Shown here in pieces: positions 7,797-16,450 of a stretch of 64,000 nt of DNA. The stretch's first letter is position 1. Every line of letters begins with the position of its first letter. The DNA comes from Gordonia liuliyuniae (GTDB lineage: Bacteria > Actinomycetota > Actinomycetes > Mycobacteriales > Mycobacteriaceae). A program made the position numbers and the translations under genes. Where the stretch lies: assembly GCF_021739025.1 (NCBI RefSeq), contig NZ_JAKKOT010000001.1, positions 1-64,000 on the forward strand, in the 5' to 3' direction. The notes under the pieces are model-generated. The model worked only from the letters and a program-made list of their open reading frames with translations. It made no database searches and was not told the DNA's origin.

Positions 7797-9593
7797 TCAC
7801 AGAGGCATGCCTTGTAACCTCGCGAACTCGCGTCCCGACGCGGTCAGCTCGTCGAGAGTGCCCGATTCGACGATCCGGCCGCCGCCGAGTACGAGGATCC
7901 GGTCGGCGAGGGCGAGCGTCGAACGACGATGCGTCACCACGACGGACGTCGTGCGACGCCGCAGCTCAGAGACCCCTCGTTGGATCAGCAACTCCGATCG
8001 TGGGTCTGCGGCGCTCGTCGCCTCGTCGAGGATGAGGATGCGGGGTCGCGCGGCCAACGCACGCGCCACCGCGACCAACTGTTTCTCCCCCGCACTCAAC
8101 GTGTCGTGGTCGCCCGACACCCGGGTGCCGCGCCCACCGGGGAGTACCGCGACGATCTCGTCGATGACGTCCGACCGTGCGTCACCGCCGAAGTCGATGT
8201 TCTCCCCGACCGTGCCGGAGAACAGCCACGGCTCTTGAGCTACGACCGCGAGTTGTGCGCGCGCCTCGGTGCGGGTCCAACCGGCGATGTCGCTGCCGTC
8301 GACGGTGATCGACCCCGCGTCCGGATCGTAGAAGCGCTGCATGAGCGAGGTGATGGTCGTCTTGCCCGATCCGCTCGCGCCGACGATCGCGACCGTCTGG
8401 CCAGGCTCGACAACGAAGTCGACGCCGTCGAGGACCGGCCGGTCCGCGTCGTAGGAGAACGAGACGTCGTCGAACACGATGCGCGGCGGCCGAGAGTGCC
8501 GTCCGCTGGACGTCGGCGGTGGATCATCGATCGCGGGCGCGGACTCGGCGGGCTGCGCGAGGAACTCGCGGACGCGTCCGTAGGAGACCAGCCCAGACTG
8601 AAGGCGAGGCAGCGTGCTTGCGAGGGACGAGACCTGATTGGACAACTGGCTGGCATACATGACGACCGCCTGCAGCGCGCCGAGGGTGACCGCGCCGTCG
8701 AGCATCTTCACGGCCCCGAACACGGCGATCGCGATGAACACGAGCGCGTTGCACACGGTCATGATCGGCGACAGCGAACCGCTCCACGTCTGACCGGCGC
8801 GGGTCGCGTGCGCCAGCCGGGTGTTGAGTCGGTCGAAATTCCTCGCGGGCCCGTCGTGCGCGGAGTAGGCGGCGAGCATGTCGCGGGCCGAGTAGACGTC
8901 CTCGATGTGCGCGGTGAGGTCGGACGTGGTGGACCACTGCCGCTGCATGTGCGGCCGCGCGCGGCGGAGCACGAGAACGGATGCGATGACGACCAGCGGC
9001 ACCGACGCGACGGCGACCCCGAGGAAGAACGGCGACACCAGACCGAGTGCGACGAGGACGAACACGATCGTCGCGACGATGACCGGCAATTGAACGAACA
9101 CCGGTCCGATCGCCGTCGCCAGATTGTCGACGTCGACGGTGGTGGTGTTCAGAATGTGCCCACGCCGTCCCCCGTCGACGGTAGACATCGGCAGCCGGTG
9201 GACAGTGCGTTCGAGCGCCGTCCGGATCCGGCGGACCGTGTCCTGAACGAATGCGTTGAGAAGCAGTCCGCTGGCCGATCTGGCCGCGAGGATCGCCGCG
9301 ATGAGACCGAATCCCTGCCCGGTGCGAGTCCACAGTTCCGGCCAGTCCACGCCGTGCCCGGGGACGGCCCCGCTCCGGGCGACGAGGTTGGCGGTCAAGT
9401 CATCGCCGCCCGCACGGTAGGCGTCGACGACCTGGTCGAGGGAGACACCGGACGGCAGACGCGAACCGATCGCTCCAGCGAAGACGACATCGGTCAGCTG
9501 TCCGAGGACGTACGGAAGCAGGACGGTCGCCGCTGTCGCGACGAGCGCGGCGACGAGTGCGAGGACGATCCTGGCCTTGCCCCGTGCGATCAC
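7797..9593 (-). CDS. ABC exporter half-transporter (TMD-NBD), subunit 2
   Basis: A 598-residue ABC transporter with an N-terminal membrane domain of about six helices and a C-terminal ATPase. The Walker A motif is GASGSGKTT, the signature loop is the non-canonical LSAGEKQ, Walker B is ILILDEATSAAD with the catalytic Glu intact, and the H-loop is VVVTHRRS. It starts GTG 9593 within a GTGA overlap with the stop of the preceding subunit. The pair looks like a heterodimeric exporter with one degenerate ATP site: this subunit keeps the catalytic Glu and His, its partner keeps the canonical signature. It is the last gene of the peptide/GNAT/mycoloyltransferase operon, which suggests export of the operon's product. 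Confidence 0.9.
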   Translation of the reverse strand: MIARGKARIVLALVAALVATAATVLLPYVLGQLTDVVFAGAIGSRLPSGVSLDQVVDAYRAGGDDLTANLVARSGAVPGHGVDWPELWTRTGQGFGLIAAILAARSASGLLLNAFVQDTVRRIRTALERTVHRLPMSTVDGGRRGHILNTTTVDVDNLATAIGPVFVQLPVIVATIVFVLVALGLVSPFFLGVAVASVPLVVIASVLVLRRARPHMQRQWSTTSDLTAHIEDVYSARDMLAAYSAHDGPARNFDRLNTRLAHATRAGQTWSGSLSPIMTVCNALVFIAIAVFGAVKMLDGAVTLGALQAVVMYASQLSNQVSSLASTLPRLQSGLVSYGRVREFLAQPAESAPAIDDPPPTSSGRHSRPPRIVFDDVSFSYDADRPVLDGVDFVVEPGQTVAIVGASGSGKTTITSLMQRFYDPDAGSITVDGSDIAGWTRTEARAQLAVVAQEPWLFSGTVGENIDFGGDARSDVIDEIVAVLPGGRGTRVSGDHDTLSAGEKQLVAVARALAARPRILILDEATSAADPRSELLIQRGVSELRRRTTSVVVTHRRSTLALADRILVLGGGRIVESGTLDELTASGREFARLQGMPL

Positions 9594-11320
9594 GTACCCA
9601 CCTCAGCCGCAGTGAGTTCCCGGTAGACGCTCGACTCGGCCACGAGGTCCCGGTGAGTCCCGACGTCGACCACGGCGCCTCTGTCGAGGACTGCGATCTG
9701 ATGCGCGTCGGCGAGGCTCCCGATCTGTTGTGCCGCCGCGATCACGGTGGTGTCCGGCAGCTTCCGGCGTACGCCGTCCAGGGCTGCGGCGGCCGTCGCC
9801 CGGTCCATCGCGGAGAACGCGTCGTCGAGCACCAGTACGCGCGGTGCCCGGACGATCGCGCGAGCGAGCGCGAGACGTTGTCGTTGTCCGCCGGAGAAGT
9901 TGCGTCCGCCCTGCGTGACGACACTGTCGAGACCGTGTCGATCGCGCAGCGCACTAGCGACCCGAACCGCACCGAGCGCCGACCAGAGGACGTCGTCGGT
10001 GGCATCCCGATCGGCCAACCGAAGATTGTCCGCGATCGTGCCCGCGACGAGCTGGTGCTCCCCGCCGACATGCGCGACAACGGCTCGCAGCGCGGTCAAC
10101 CCGACCCGGTCGGTGCGAACTCCGCCGACCCGGACTGATCCCTCTGAGGTCTCGACGATTCGTGCGACGGTCGCGAGCAGGGTGCTCTTTCCGCTCGACG
10201 TGCCGCCGATTACCGCGGTGACCTCACCGCCGGCGCATGTCAGGGTCACCGAGCTGACCGCTGGCCGAGTCGCATCCGGATAGTCGACGGTGACGGCGTC
10301 GAAGCGGACCTCGAGCGGCGCGGACGCGAACTCGGCCGTCCCCCCGCCTGTGGGCTCGTCGGCGGCGCCGAGCACCTCGCGGATCCGCTCCGCTCCGGCG
10401 TTCGCCCGCGGCCACACGGTGGCGATCGGCAAGAACAGGATCAGACCGGACACGACCTGGCCGAGATATCCGGTGAAGGCAGTCAGGTCACCGATCGTCA
10501 TCTGTGATCGGTCGATCAGGTCAGCGGCCCACACTGTGGCCGCGACCGTGCCGACGTTCGTCACCGCGAGGGTGACCGGCCCGAAGAGCGCCTGCACCGC
10601 CCCCACTCTGCGGGCGAGTGCGGTGAGACCGGCGTTCGCCTCGTCGAACCGCTCGCCGACCGCCGCTTCCCTGCCGAACACCCGGATCACGCGAACGCCC
10701 GAGAGCTGTTCTCGCAGGGACAGACTCACGCGGTCGACGGCACGCTGCAGCTGACGAGACAGCGGAGTCAGGGCAACGACGAAGACGCCGACGAGCACGA
10801 CGAGCACCACTGCGACCGCGCCGATGACCGGCGAGAGCCGGACGGATTGGCGGATCGAGAGGACGACGGCGCCGACCGTGACGAGAGGCGCAGTGACCGC
10901 GGTGGCCGCGAGCACGAACACCGCCTGAATCACGAGGTTGACATCGATTGTCGACCGGGTCAGCAGGGTCGGCGTACCGAGACTCCGGTACTCGACGGCG
11001 ATCATCCGGGTGGTTCGACGGTACATCCGCGAGCGCAGATCAGCACCCACGTCGGCCGCCAACCGGGAGGCACACGCCACGGCGACGATTGACGCGACGG
11101 CTCCGATTGCGACGACGGCGAGCATGAGCAGACCGATGCGTTCGATGTAGCCGACATCACCTGCCACCACACCGGAGTCGACGATGTGCGCGTTCAGCGT
11201 CGGCTGCGCGAGCGCCGCCGACATCGCGACGATCTGCGCGAGGACGATCGACGCGACGCGTCGTTTGTGCGAACCGACCGCGGCCCGGATGAGCTCGACG
11301 ATCGCCGAATCGCGGATCAA
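9590..11320 (-). CDS. ABC exporter half-transporter (TMD-NBD), subunit 1, degenerate catalytic site
   Basis: A 576-residue half-transporter with an ABC type I exporter membrane domain and an ATPase domain. Walker A is GGTSSGKSTLL and the signature is the canonical NFSGGQRQRLALARAI. Walker B ends VLVLDDAFSAMD, so the catalytic Glu is Asp, and the H-loop His is replaced (IAAAQQIGS). This is the degenerate half expected of a heterodimer with the 7797-9593 gene. I place the start at TTG 11320, whose first bases overlap the TGA of the upstream mycoloyltransferase (TTGA). The longer frame to 11464 would run 150 bases into that gene. The overlap implies translational coupling. Confidence 0.85.
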   Translation of the reverse strand: MIRDSAIVELIRAAVGSHKRRVASIVLAQIVAMSAALAQPTLNAHIVDSGVVAGDVGYIERIGLLMLAVVAIGAVASIVAVACASRLAADVGADLRSRMYRRTTRMIAVEYRSLGTPTLLTRSTIDVNLVIQAVFVLAATAVTAPLVTVGAVVLSIRQSVRLSPVIGAVAVVLVVLVGVFVVALTPLSRQLQRAVDRVSLSLREQLSGVRVIRVFGREAAVGERFDEANAGLTALARRVGAVQALFGPVTLAVTNVGTVAATVWAADLIDRSQMTIGDLTAFTGYLGQVVSGLILFLPIATVWPRANAGAERIREVLGAADEPTGGGTAEFASAPLEVRFDAVTVDYPDATRPAVSSVTLTCAGGEVTAVIGGTSSGKSTLLATVARIVETSEGSVRVGGVRTDRVGLTALRAVVAHVGGEHQLVAGTIADNLRLADRDATDDVLWSALGAVRVASALRDRHGLDSVVTQGGRNFSGGQRQRLALARAIVRAPRVLVLDDAFSAMDRATAAAALDGVRRKLPDTTVIAAAQQIGSLADAHQIAVLDRGAVVDVGTHRDLVAESSVYRELTAAEVGT

Positions 11321-12348
11321 GCGCCGATCGCGCGGCTCAACTGCGGCCACGACTTGTGCAGTTGGTCCTGCCAGTACGGCCACGAGTGTGTTCCACCGAT
11401 CGGACGGTCGACGGTGGCCGGAATGCGCAACTGCTGCAGGCGCGACGCCAACTGTTCGGTGCACATGCGGGTGGCGGCCTCGATGACTCCACCGGTGACG
11501 ATCCGGTCTCCGAGCGTCGCGACGTTCGGCACCTCCGACAGGTTGTCGTGCGCGCCCGGCAGTCCGGTGGCGGCGCTCAGATACAGGGACACCCCGCGCA
11601 GCCCTTCCGCGTTGATGATCGGGTCGTTCTGCTTCCAGAGCGGTCCGCGCAGCTCACCCCACATGTTGCGGACGTTGCCGCCGCCTCGTGTCTCGACGAC
11701 GATGCGGATGAAGAGCGTGCCGTGTTCGGTCGACGTGCTCGCACAGCCGCTGTACGAACCGACCGCTTCGTACAGTCCGCGGTTCGCGATCGCCAGATTG
11801 AGGACCGACGTCGCAGACGACGAGATCCCGGCGATCGCGTTCTTGCCGGTAGTCGGGTACGTGCCGTCGATGACGGGCGGCAGTTCGTCCGCGAGGAACG
11901 TCGCCCACTTGTTGACTCCGAGCTTCTCGTCGGTCTTGACCCAGTCGGTGTAGTACGAGAAGGCGCCCTGCATCGGGATCACGACGTACACGTTCTTGTC
12001 GGCGAAGAACTTCACGATGTCGGTGTTCCGCTGCCACGTCGCGGAGTCCTCGCCGCCGCCTGCGCCGTTGAGGAGGTACAGGACCGGTGCGGGTTTCGAT
12101 GTGTCCTTCGGGGTCAGGACGGTCAGTGGGATGTCGCGCCCCATGGACGGCGAGTGCACGGTGATGTCGCGCATCTGGTCGGCCACCGTCGTCGAGCTGA
12201 CGAGCCTGCCGGGAGAGGCGTGGACGATCCCGGCGGTGAGCCCGGAGAGCGCCAGTGCAGCGGCAGTCACCCCTATAACGAACCGGAGGGCAACGAATCG
12301 GAGGATGAAGCGGGGGGCGGAACGGAGGGAGAGGTGCGGGCGCGTCAT
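11317..12348 (-). CDS. Secreted antigen-85-like mycoloyltransferase/esterase
   Basis: A 343-residue alpha/beta hydrolase of the antigen 85 family, which transfers mycolic acids to trehalose, arabinogalactan or, in corynebacteria, protein serines. A signal peptide runs through residues 1 to about 45 (hydrophobic core FVIGVTAAALALSGLTAGIV, cleavage near VHA/SP). Family landmarks are YLLNGAGGGEDSATW, FSYYTDW, the nucleophile elbow AIAGISSSA (Ser176) and THSWPYW (His321), which matches the THSWEYW of Ag85. It starts with GAGGAG eight bases before ATG 12348. It lies 54 bases after the GNAT gene and overlaps the first ABC subunit. Placement in a peptide/exporter operon is unusual and suggests it may acylate the co-encoded peptide outside the cell. 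Confidence 0.9.
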   Translation of the reverse strand: MTRPHLSLRSAPRFILRFVALRFVIGVTAAALALSGLTAGIVHASPGRLVSSTTVADQMRDITVHSPSMGRDIPLTVLTPKDTSKPAPVLYLLNGAGGGEDSATWQRNTDIVKFFADKNVYVVIPMQGAFSYYTDWVKTDEKLGVNKWATFLADELPPVIDGTYPTTGKNAIAGISSSATSVLNLAIANRGLYEAVGSYSGCASTSTEHGTLFIRIVVETRGGGNVRNMWGELRGPLWKQNDPIINAEGLRGVSLYLSAATGLPGAHDNLSEVPNVATLGDRIVTGGVIEAATRMCTEQLASRLQQLRIPATVDRPIGGTHSWPYWQDQLHKSWPQLSRAIGA

Positions 12349-12402
12349 GAATGGCTCCTCGGGGCGCGCGGAGGCGCGGGATGGACTGCAGGGCGGGGTC
12401 GG

Positions 12403-13047
12403 TCAGGTACTGCTGACGGGCGGCGGACGCTCGGAGGTGAGGCCGTAGAGCGTGGTCTGTTCGTCGAACTCGACGGTCGCGAACTCGGTCACGCCCCAGC
12501 CGTTCACATAGAGGTCGCGGAGCCGTTCGAGGCCGGTCCACACGTAGAAGCGGGTCCCGTTGACGATGCAGAAGTCTTCGACGGTGCGCACGAGCGCTCG
12601 GATCACACCGCTGCTTCGTGCTTCGGGGATCACGGCGGCCAGCGGCATGCTGACCGCGCCCGGCTCAGGCGAGGGCAAGGCCGGCCTGTTCCAGAATTCG
12701 AGGAGCCGTCGCGCGACCTCGGGATGCGAGGTCAGGAACTCGAGGTCGTCAGGATGTACGCCCGCGCCCGTACCGGGCGAGGTCGCGTCGACCGCGGTCG
12801 GGTACCAGACGAGAAGTCCGAGCAGCCCGGGTTCGCCGTCGACGCCGACTACGTGACCGGCCGCGATCAACGGTCTCAGGAGCACGCGCGCGAGTCCGGA
12901 CCGCGCTGTGCGATCGTCGACGTGCTCACCGAGGACCCACTCGTAGACCGGCATCTCGGCGAGGCCGTCGCCGAGGACGACCGCGGCCGCCGACAAGTCG
13001 TCGCGGGTCAACCCACGCGCCGATGCGGTAGGCGACTTCGACGTCAT
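12403..13047 (-). CDS. GNAT-family N-acetyltransferase
   Basis: A 214-residue protein with the order and hydrophobic pattern of GNAT acetyltransferases: an N-terminal GLTRDDLSAAAVVLGDGLAE, a central strand GLLGLLVWYP, then SMPLAAVIPEARSSGVIRAL where the acetyl-CoA loop lies, and a C-terminal NGTRFYVWTGLERLRDLYVN like the tail helix of this fold. The pyrophosphate-binding loop is degenerate, so activity is not certain. The start is ATG 13047 (MTSKSPT), with AAGGAG seven bases upstream. It follows the 35-residue peptide gene after a strong hairpin. Acetylation of the peptide, a lipid intermediate or an unrelated amine are all possible. Confidence 0.75.
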   Translation of the reverse strand: MTSKSPTASARGLTRDDLSAAAVVLGDGLAEMPVYEWVLGEHVDDRTARSGLARVLLRPLIAAGHVVGVDGEPGLLGLLVWYPTAVDATSPGTGAGVHPDDLEFLTSHPEVARRLLEFWNRPALPSPEPGAVSMPLAAVIPEARSSGVIRALVRTVEDFCIVNGTRFYVWTGLERLRDLYVNGWGVTEFATVEFDEQTTLYGLTSERPPPVSST

Positions 13048-13104
13048 GGCGGCTCCTTCGTGGTGCGTCGCGTGCTTCATACGGGGTTGCTTCAGACGGG
13101 GAAC

Positions 13105-13133
13105 GGGCCGCGGCGCAGTGTGCGCCGCGGCCC
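13105..13133 (-). terminator. Strong intraoperonic hairpin after the peptide gene
   Basis: GGGCCGCGGCGCA (13105-13117) and TGCGCCGCGGCCC (13121-13133) form a perfect 13-bp stem with a 3-base loop. It lies 13 bases after the stop of the 35-residue peptide gene and 58 bases before the GNAT start. A partial terminator here would make the peptide much more abundant than the downstream enzymes and exporter, as in bacteriocin and small-porin operons. Confidence 0.85.
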
Positions 13134-13145
13134 GAGGTGTCGCCG

Positions 13146-13253
13146 TCAGCCGAACTGGCTGCCGCCTTCGCTGGTCGAACCGATGTCGCCGAGCAGAGCA
13201 TTGATGGTCTTCATCAGGTCGTTGATGCCGGAGATATCTGGGATCTCAGCCAT
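13146..13253 (-). CDS. 35-residue amphipathic peptide, no signal sequence
   Basis: An unannotated-size gene: ATG 13253 to TGA 13146, with AAAGG seven bases before the ATG. The peptide begins MAEIPDISGINDLMKT and ends SEGGSQFG. Residues 4-24 place Ile, Leu or Met every three to four positions (I4, I7, I10, L13, M14, I17, L20, L21, I24), a strongly amphipathic helix. The tail is Gly/Ser-rich, with Ser26, Ser28 and Ser32 as potential acylation sites. There is no Sec signal. Codons are the preferred GC-ending ones. Size, helix pattern, lack of a signal and adjacency to a mycoloyltransferase recall the corynebacterial PorA/PorH porins, which are O-mycoloylated. An exported signalling or antibacterial peptide is an alternative. 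Function is inferred only from context. Confidence 0.7.
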   Translation of the reverse strand: MAEIPDISGINDLMKTINALLGDIGSTSEGGSQFG

Positions 13254-13642
13254 GAGGTTGCCTTTCGTCGTGGATGGGACGAGCCACGCTGCGTCGTCGC
13301 GTCGGTACCTGGCGCCATGTCGCTTCTGTGGTTCACTCGGACCATAACCAGTAGTTCGAACGGAGCATCCCGGGTCACTGGATCAAGTGATCGAACCGTT
13401 ATAAATCCGGCAGAATCATGCCAACGGACGACCCACCACCTGACGAGGATCAACCGCCCGAAAACCGGGCCTGACCTGACTTCTCCGAGCCCTTCCGAGC
13501 ACCAATTCTCAACTGGAATCGCCGTGTGTCACATCAGCCACCCGCGCATCATTCAGCGAGCGAATCGACCCGGTCGAGCCCGTTCGGCGGCAGCACAATT
13601 CTGTGCCAGCCGCTGACGCGGACACCTGTCGACCTCGTGCGG
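13254..13642. other. Intergenic region upstream of the peptide operon
   Basis: There are 389 bases without a convincing gene. On the minus strand a TATAAC hexamer at 13403-13398 could be a -10 element for the peptide operon, but no good -35 sits at the right distance. A small hairpin (GCCCG-AAAAC-CGGGC, 13456-13470) lies nearer the NTF2-like gene and may terminate it. GATCAAGTGATC-like and GTTCGAAC palindromic motifs at 13353-13395 could bind a regulator. The region is less GC-rich than its surroundings. Confidence 0.5.
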
Positions 13643-14128
13643 TCAATCCGGATGCTTGACCGACTCGAACGTCCGGTCCGGCCAGAAGAACGGGAGCCTG
13701 ATGCGTGCGAACTTCCACGCCCCGCCCTCTTTCTGATAGTCGTCCTCGTACATGCCGAGGTAGTCCAGGGGGTTCGCGTGGCCACCTGTGGTGGTGCAGT
13801 GACCGCTGCCCGCCTTCTGTCTGGTCAGCAGATCGATGAGGTAGCAGCGGCCGTGCGCGCTGTCTGATCCGGTCAGCGTGATCCACGGGTTGGTGACGAC
13901 GTGCATCGTGTCGTACGGCTCGCCCAACCGGTCGAGTTCACGGGTGAAGTTCGCGATGATGGTGTCGCGGCCGATCCAGTCACCGCCGCACTCTTCCGGG
14001 AATTCGCACACCGCGTCTTCGCAGAACAGCGTCGTCAGGCCCGCGACGTCGTGCCCGTCGAAGTAGTTCGAGTAGCCGATTCGGAGCTGCCGAATTTCCT
14101 CTATCTGCAGGAGCTCGTCGATTGTCAT
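13643..14128 (-). CDS. NTF2-like (SnoaL fold) protein
   Basis: A 161-residue NTF2-like protein beginning MTIDELLQIEEIRQLRIGYS, followed by DGHDVAGLTTLFCEDAVCEF, the usual first helix pair and strand of the fold. The C-terminal sheet contains GMYEDDYQKEGGAWKFARIR. It belongs to the group often annotated as nuclear transport factor 2 family proteins near steroid or aromatic degradation genes, and the exact reaction is unknown. I choose the ATG at 14128; a GTG at 14143 is possible. The IS3 remnant begins only about 20 bases upstream, so the native promoter may have been replaced. Confidence 0.78.
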   Translation of the reverse strand: MTIDELLQIEEIRQLRIGYSNYFDGHDVAGLTTLFCEDAVCEFPEECGGDWIGRDTIIANFTRELDRLGEPYDTMHVVTNPWITLTGSDSAHGRCYLIDLLTRQKAGSGHCTTTGGHANPLDYLGMYEDDYQKEGGAWKFARIRLPFFWPDRTFESVKHPD

Positions 14129-14164
14129 GTGGGACTGCCGCACGATCAGGTGACAGTTTCGGTG

Positions 14165-14463
14165 TCATGCCGCGAGGCTCGCGGCAGGGTTCATGATGGT
14201 CTCGTATTCGATGGGGGTCAATCGGCCCAGACGAGCCTGGCGGCGTCGGCGGTGATAGGCCCTCTGGATCCAGGTGGTGATCGCGATCCGCAGTTCCTCT
14301 CGGGTCCGCCAGCGCTTGCGGTCCAGTACATTCTTCTGCAACAGAGCGAAGAACGATTTCATCGCGGAATTGTCGCCGCCGCGCCGACCTGGCCCATCGA
14401 TCCGATGAGGTGATGACGGCTCAGGGCATGGACGAATTTCCGTGACCGGAACTGGGCGAGTTC
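14165..14463 (-). pseudogene. IS3-family transposase (OrfB) C-terminal remnant, frameshifted
   Basis: Two minus-strand frames together give an IS3-type DDE integrase end: QFRSRKFVHALSRHHLIGSM in one frame, then, after a frameshift near 14385, GDNSAMKSFFALLQKNVLDR and GRLTPIEYET in the other. The N-terminal half and OrfA are missing. The sequence after the stop (GAAACTGTCACC on the minus strand) recurs beside the other IS3 remnant at 16452-16463 and may be the element's terminal repeat. Confidence 0.8.
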
Positions 14464-14640
14464 GATACACCTCTTAGGTTTTCGGCCAACGAGTCCGGGC
14501 GGCGGGCTCCTTGGACTAACCTGGGTCTTTCGTGGGTGAATTCGACTCGCCCGGCATGCTATACGAAGAAAGGTGCTCTCACCTGCGATAATCGTTCTTG
14601 CGACAGTCCGATTACGCCAGAGTGAGGGAGCACCCTTCTG

Positions 14641-16032
14641 GTGAGCAACTCTACCGTGTTCTACCCGTATATCCAGGCCACCGGCGATGGGGAGAACCTC
14701 GTGTCCCACGCCGGAACCGTGTTGTTGACCCGGACCGTCGAGGTCGCAGGCCTGGCAGCAGAGTTGTCGGCCGCGCTCGCGCCGTGGCGCAAGCCGTTCG
14801 CGACCCATGATCCAGGCAAGATCGTCGCCGACCTCGCGGTGGCGTTGGTCGCTGGCGGCGACTGCCTCGCCGACATGTCTACCATCCGCGAACGTCCCGA
14901 CACCTTCGGTCATGTTGCTTCGGACCCGACCGTGTCCCGCTTGATCTCGTCGCTGGCGCAGTCGCCGGTCCAGGCCTTGTCAGCGATCGCCGCCGCGCGA
15001 GCTGCGACTCGGGCACACGTGTGGTCGCTGGCCGGCGCCACCGCACCGAACCACGACATCTCAGCGAAGAAGCCGCTGGTCATCGACCTCGATGCGACCC
15101 TGGTCACCGCGCATTCTGACAAGCAGTCGGCGGCAGGAAACTATAAGGGCGGCTACGGATTTCATCCGATGACCGCGTTCATCGACCACGGGTCCGGCGG
15201 CACCGGAGAAGCCGGAACGATCCTGCTGCGACCAGGCAATGCCGGATCGAACACCGCCGCAGATCACATCAGCGCCACCCGCGCTGCGTTGGCGCAGATC
15301 CCCGACCTACCGACACGGCCTGGTCGCAAGGTCCTGATCCGCACCGATTCGGCCGGCGCCTCCCACGACTTCCTCGAGTACCTGCACACGCAGCGAGTCT
15401 CATACTCTGTCGGGTTCGGGCTGGACGCGCGTTTGGGCGAGATCATCGACCGACTCCCGACGCAGGCGTGGACCCCGGCCTACAACAGTGACCGTGAGCC
15501 TCGAGAGGGTGCTGACGTCGCCGAACTGACAGGGGTCATCGACCTCACGGGATGGCCGGCCGGGATGCGGGTGATCGTGCGGCGCGAGAAACCGCATCCC
15601 GGTGCCCAACTACGGATCACCGACCGGAACGGGTGGCGACTGACCGCGTTCGCCACCAACACCACCAGCGGGCAGCTCGCGGATCTGGAACTGCGTCACC
15701 GGCGGCGTGCTCGATGCGAAGATCGGATCCGGCAGAGCAAGGACTGCGGCCTGCTGAACCTGCCGTTGTTCTCGTTCGCGCAGAATCAGGTGTGGACGGC
15801 GATCGTGGCGTTGGCGTTCGACCTGAACGCGTGGATGCAGATGCTGGCGTTGACCAGTACGAACGCGCGAACCTGGGAGTTGAAGACATTGCGTCTTCGG
15901 TTGTTCGCGATTGCAGCCCGTCTGGCGCGGCACGCTCGCCGACGGCGGCTGCGGTTCGATACCCAAGCCAAGTACACCGGCCTGCTCATCGCCGGGCTTG
16001 ATCGCCTCGACGCATTCACCAACACCAGTTGA
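14641..16032 (+). CDS. IS1380-family transposase
   Basis: A 463-residue DDE transposase of the IS1380 family. Family landmarks include the first catalytic Asp in PLVIDLDATLVTAHSDK, KGGYGFHPMTAFIDH, a second Asp in KVLIRTDSAGASHDFLEYL, and the C-terminal acidic region RRRARCEDRIRQSKDCGLLN. The length is normal for the family and no stop or frameshift interrupts it, so it may be active. It starts GTG 14641, with GGAG about ten bases upstream. Confidence 0.93.
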   Translation: MSNSTVFYPYIQATGDGENLVSHAGTVLLTRTVEVAGLAAELSAALAPWRKPFATHDPGKIVADLAVALVAGGDCLADMSTIRERPDTFGHVASDPTVSRLISSLAQSPVQALSAIAAARAATRAHVWSLAGATAPNHDISAKKPLVIDLDATLVTAHSDKQSAAGNYKGGYGFHPMTAFIDHGSGGTGEAGTILLRPGNAGSNTAADHISATRAALAQIPDLPTRPGRKVLIRTDSAGASHDFLEYLHTQRVSYSVGFGLDARLGEIIDRLPTQAWTPAYNSDREPREGADVAELTGVIDLTGWPAGMRVIVRREKPHPGAQLRITDRNGWRLTAFATNTTSGQLADLELRHRRRARCEDRIRQSKDCGLLNLPLFSFAQNQVWTAIVALAFDLNAWMQMLALTSTNARTWELKTLRLRLFAIAARLARHARRRRLRFDTQAKYTGLLIAGLDRLDAFTNTS

Positions 16033-16198
16033 CCATCAGCTTCGCCTGTATCCGAACGATCTGAAGGGCACTCTCCGGGCCTGTGAAACCCGGCCGCGAT
16101 CCGGCGGCATCCGGCCAGCCTGTCGTACCCGACCTGCATAATCGGCTCCGCCGCAATCAATCCGAACCGCTCAGGCGAGGAGATGCCCCCCGACGAAA

Positions 16199-16450
16199 GA
16201 TTGAGGCTAATGGGCCCCGACGCGTCAAGCGTCGACAACACGATGATCGAATCGTTCTGGTCGACCATGCAGCGCGAGCTGCTCGACACCCACAGCTGAG
16301 ACACCCCGGACCAGCTCGCCTACGCCATCTTCGAATGGATCGAAGCCTGTTACAACCCGCACCGCCGCCATTCCGGGATCGGGTACCTTTCACCGATCGA
16401 CTACGAAACCGCGCACCACCACGAACAGACCACCTCACAAGTAGCCTGAA
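16199..16450 (+). pseudogene. IS3-family transposase C-terminal remnant with internal stop
   Basis: In one plus-strand frame the text reads SSVDNTMIESFWSTMQREL, LDTHS, a TGA stop at about 16300, then DTPDQLAYAIFEWIEACYNP and SGIGYLSPIDYET, ending at TGA 16450. This is the last third of an IS3-family OrfB with the conserved ESFW and YNPHRRHS motifs, inactivated by the stop and by loss of the rest of the gene. It differs clearly from the remnant at 14165-14463, so two separate IS3 elements contributed. Confidence 0.8.

Noticed and set aside
5838..7817. 659-codon plus-strand frame across kstR2 and the aldehyde dehydrogenase
   Set aside because: It is the antisense shadow of two well-recognised genes; the translation is Arg/Asp-rich low-information sequence with no motif or ribosome-binding site.
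11356..13347. 663-codon plus-strand frame over the mycoloyltransferase, GNAT and peptide genes
   Set aside because: Antisense shadow created by high GC at third positions of the minus-strand genes; composition is non-biological.
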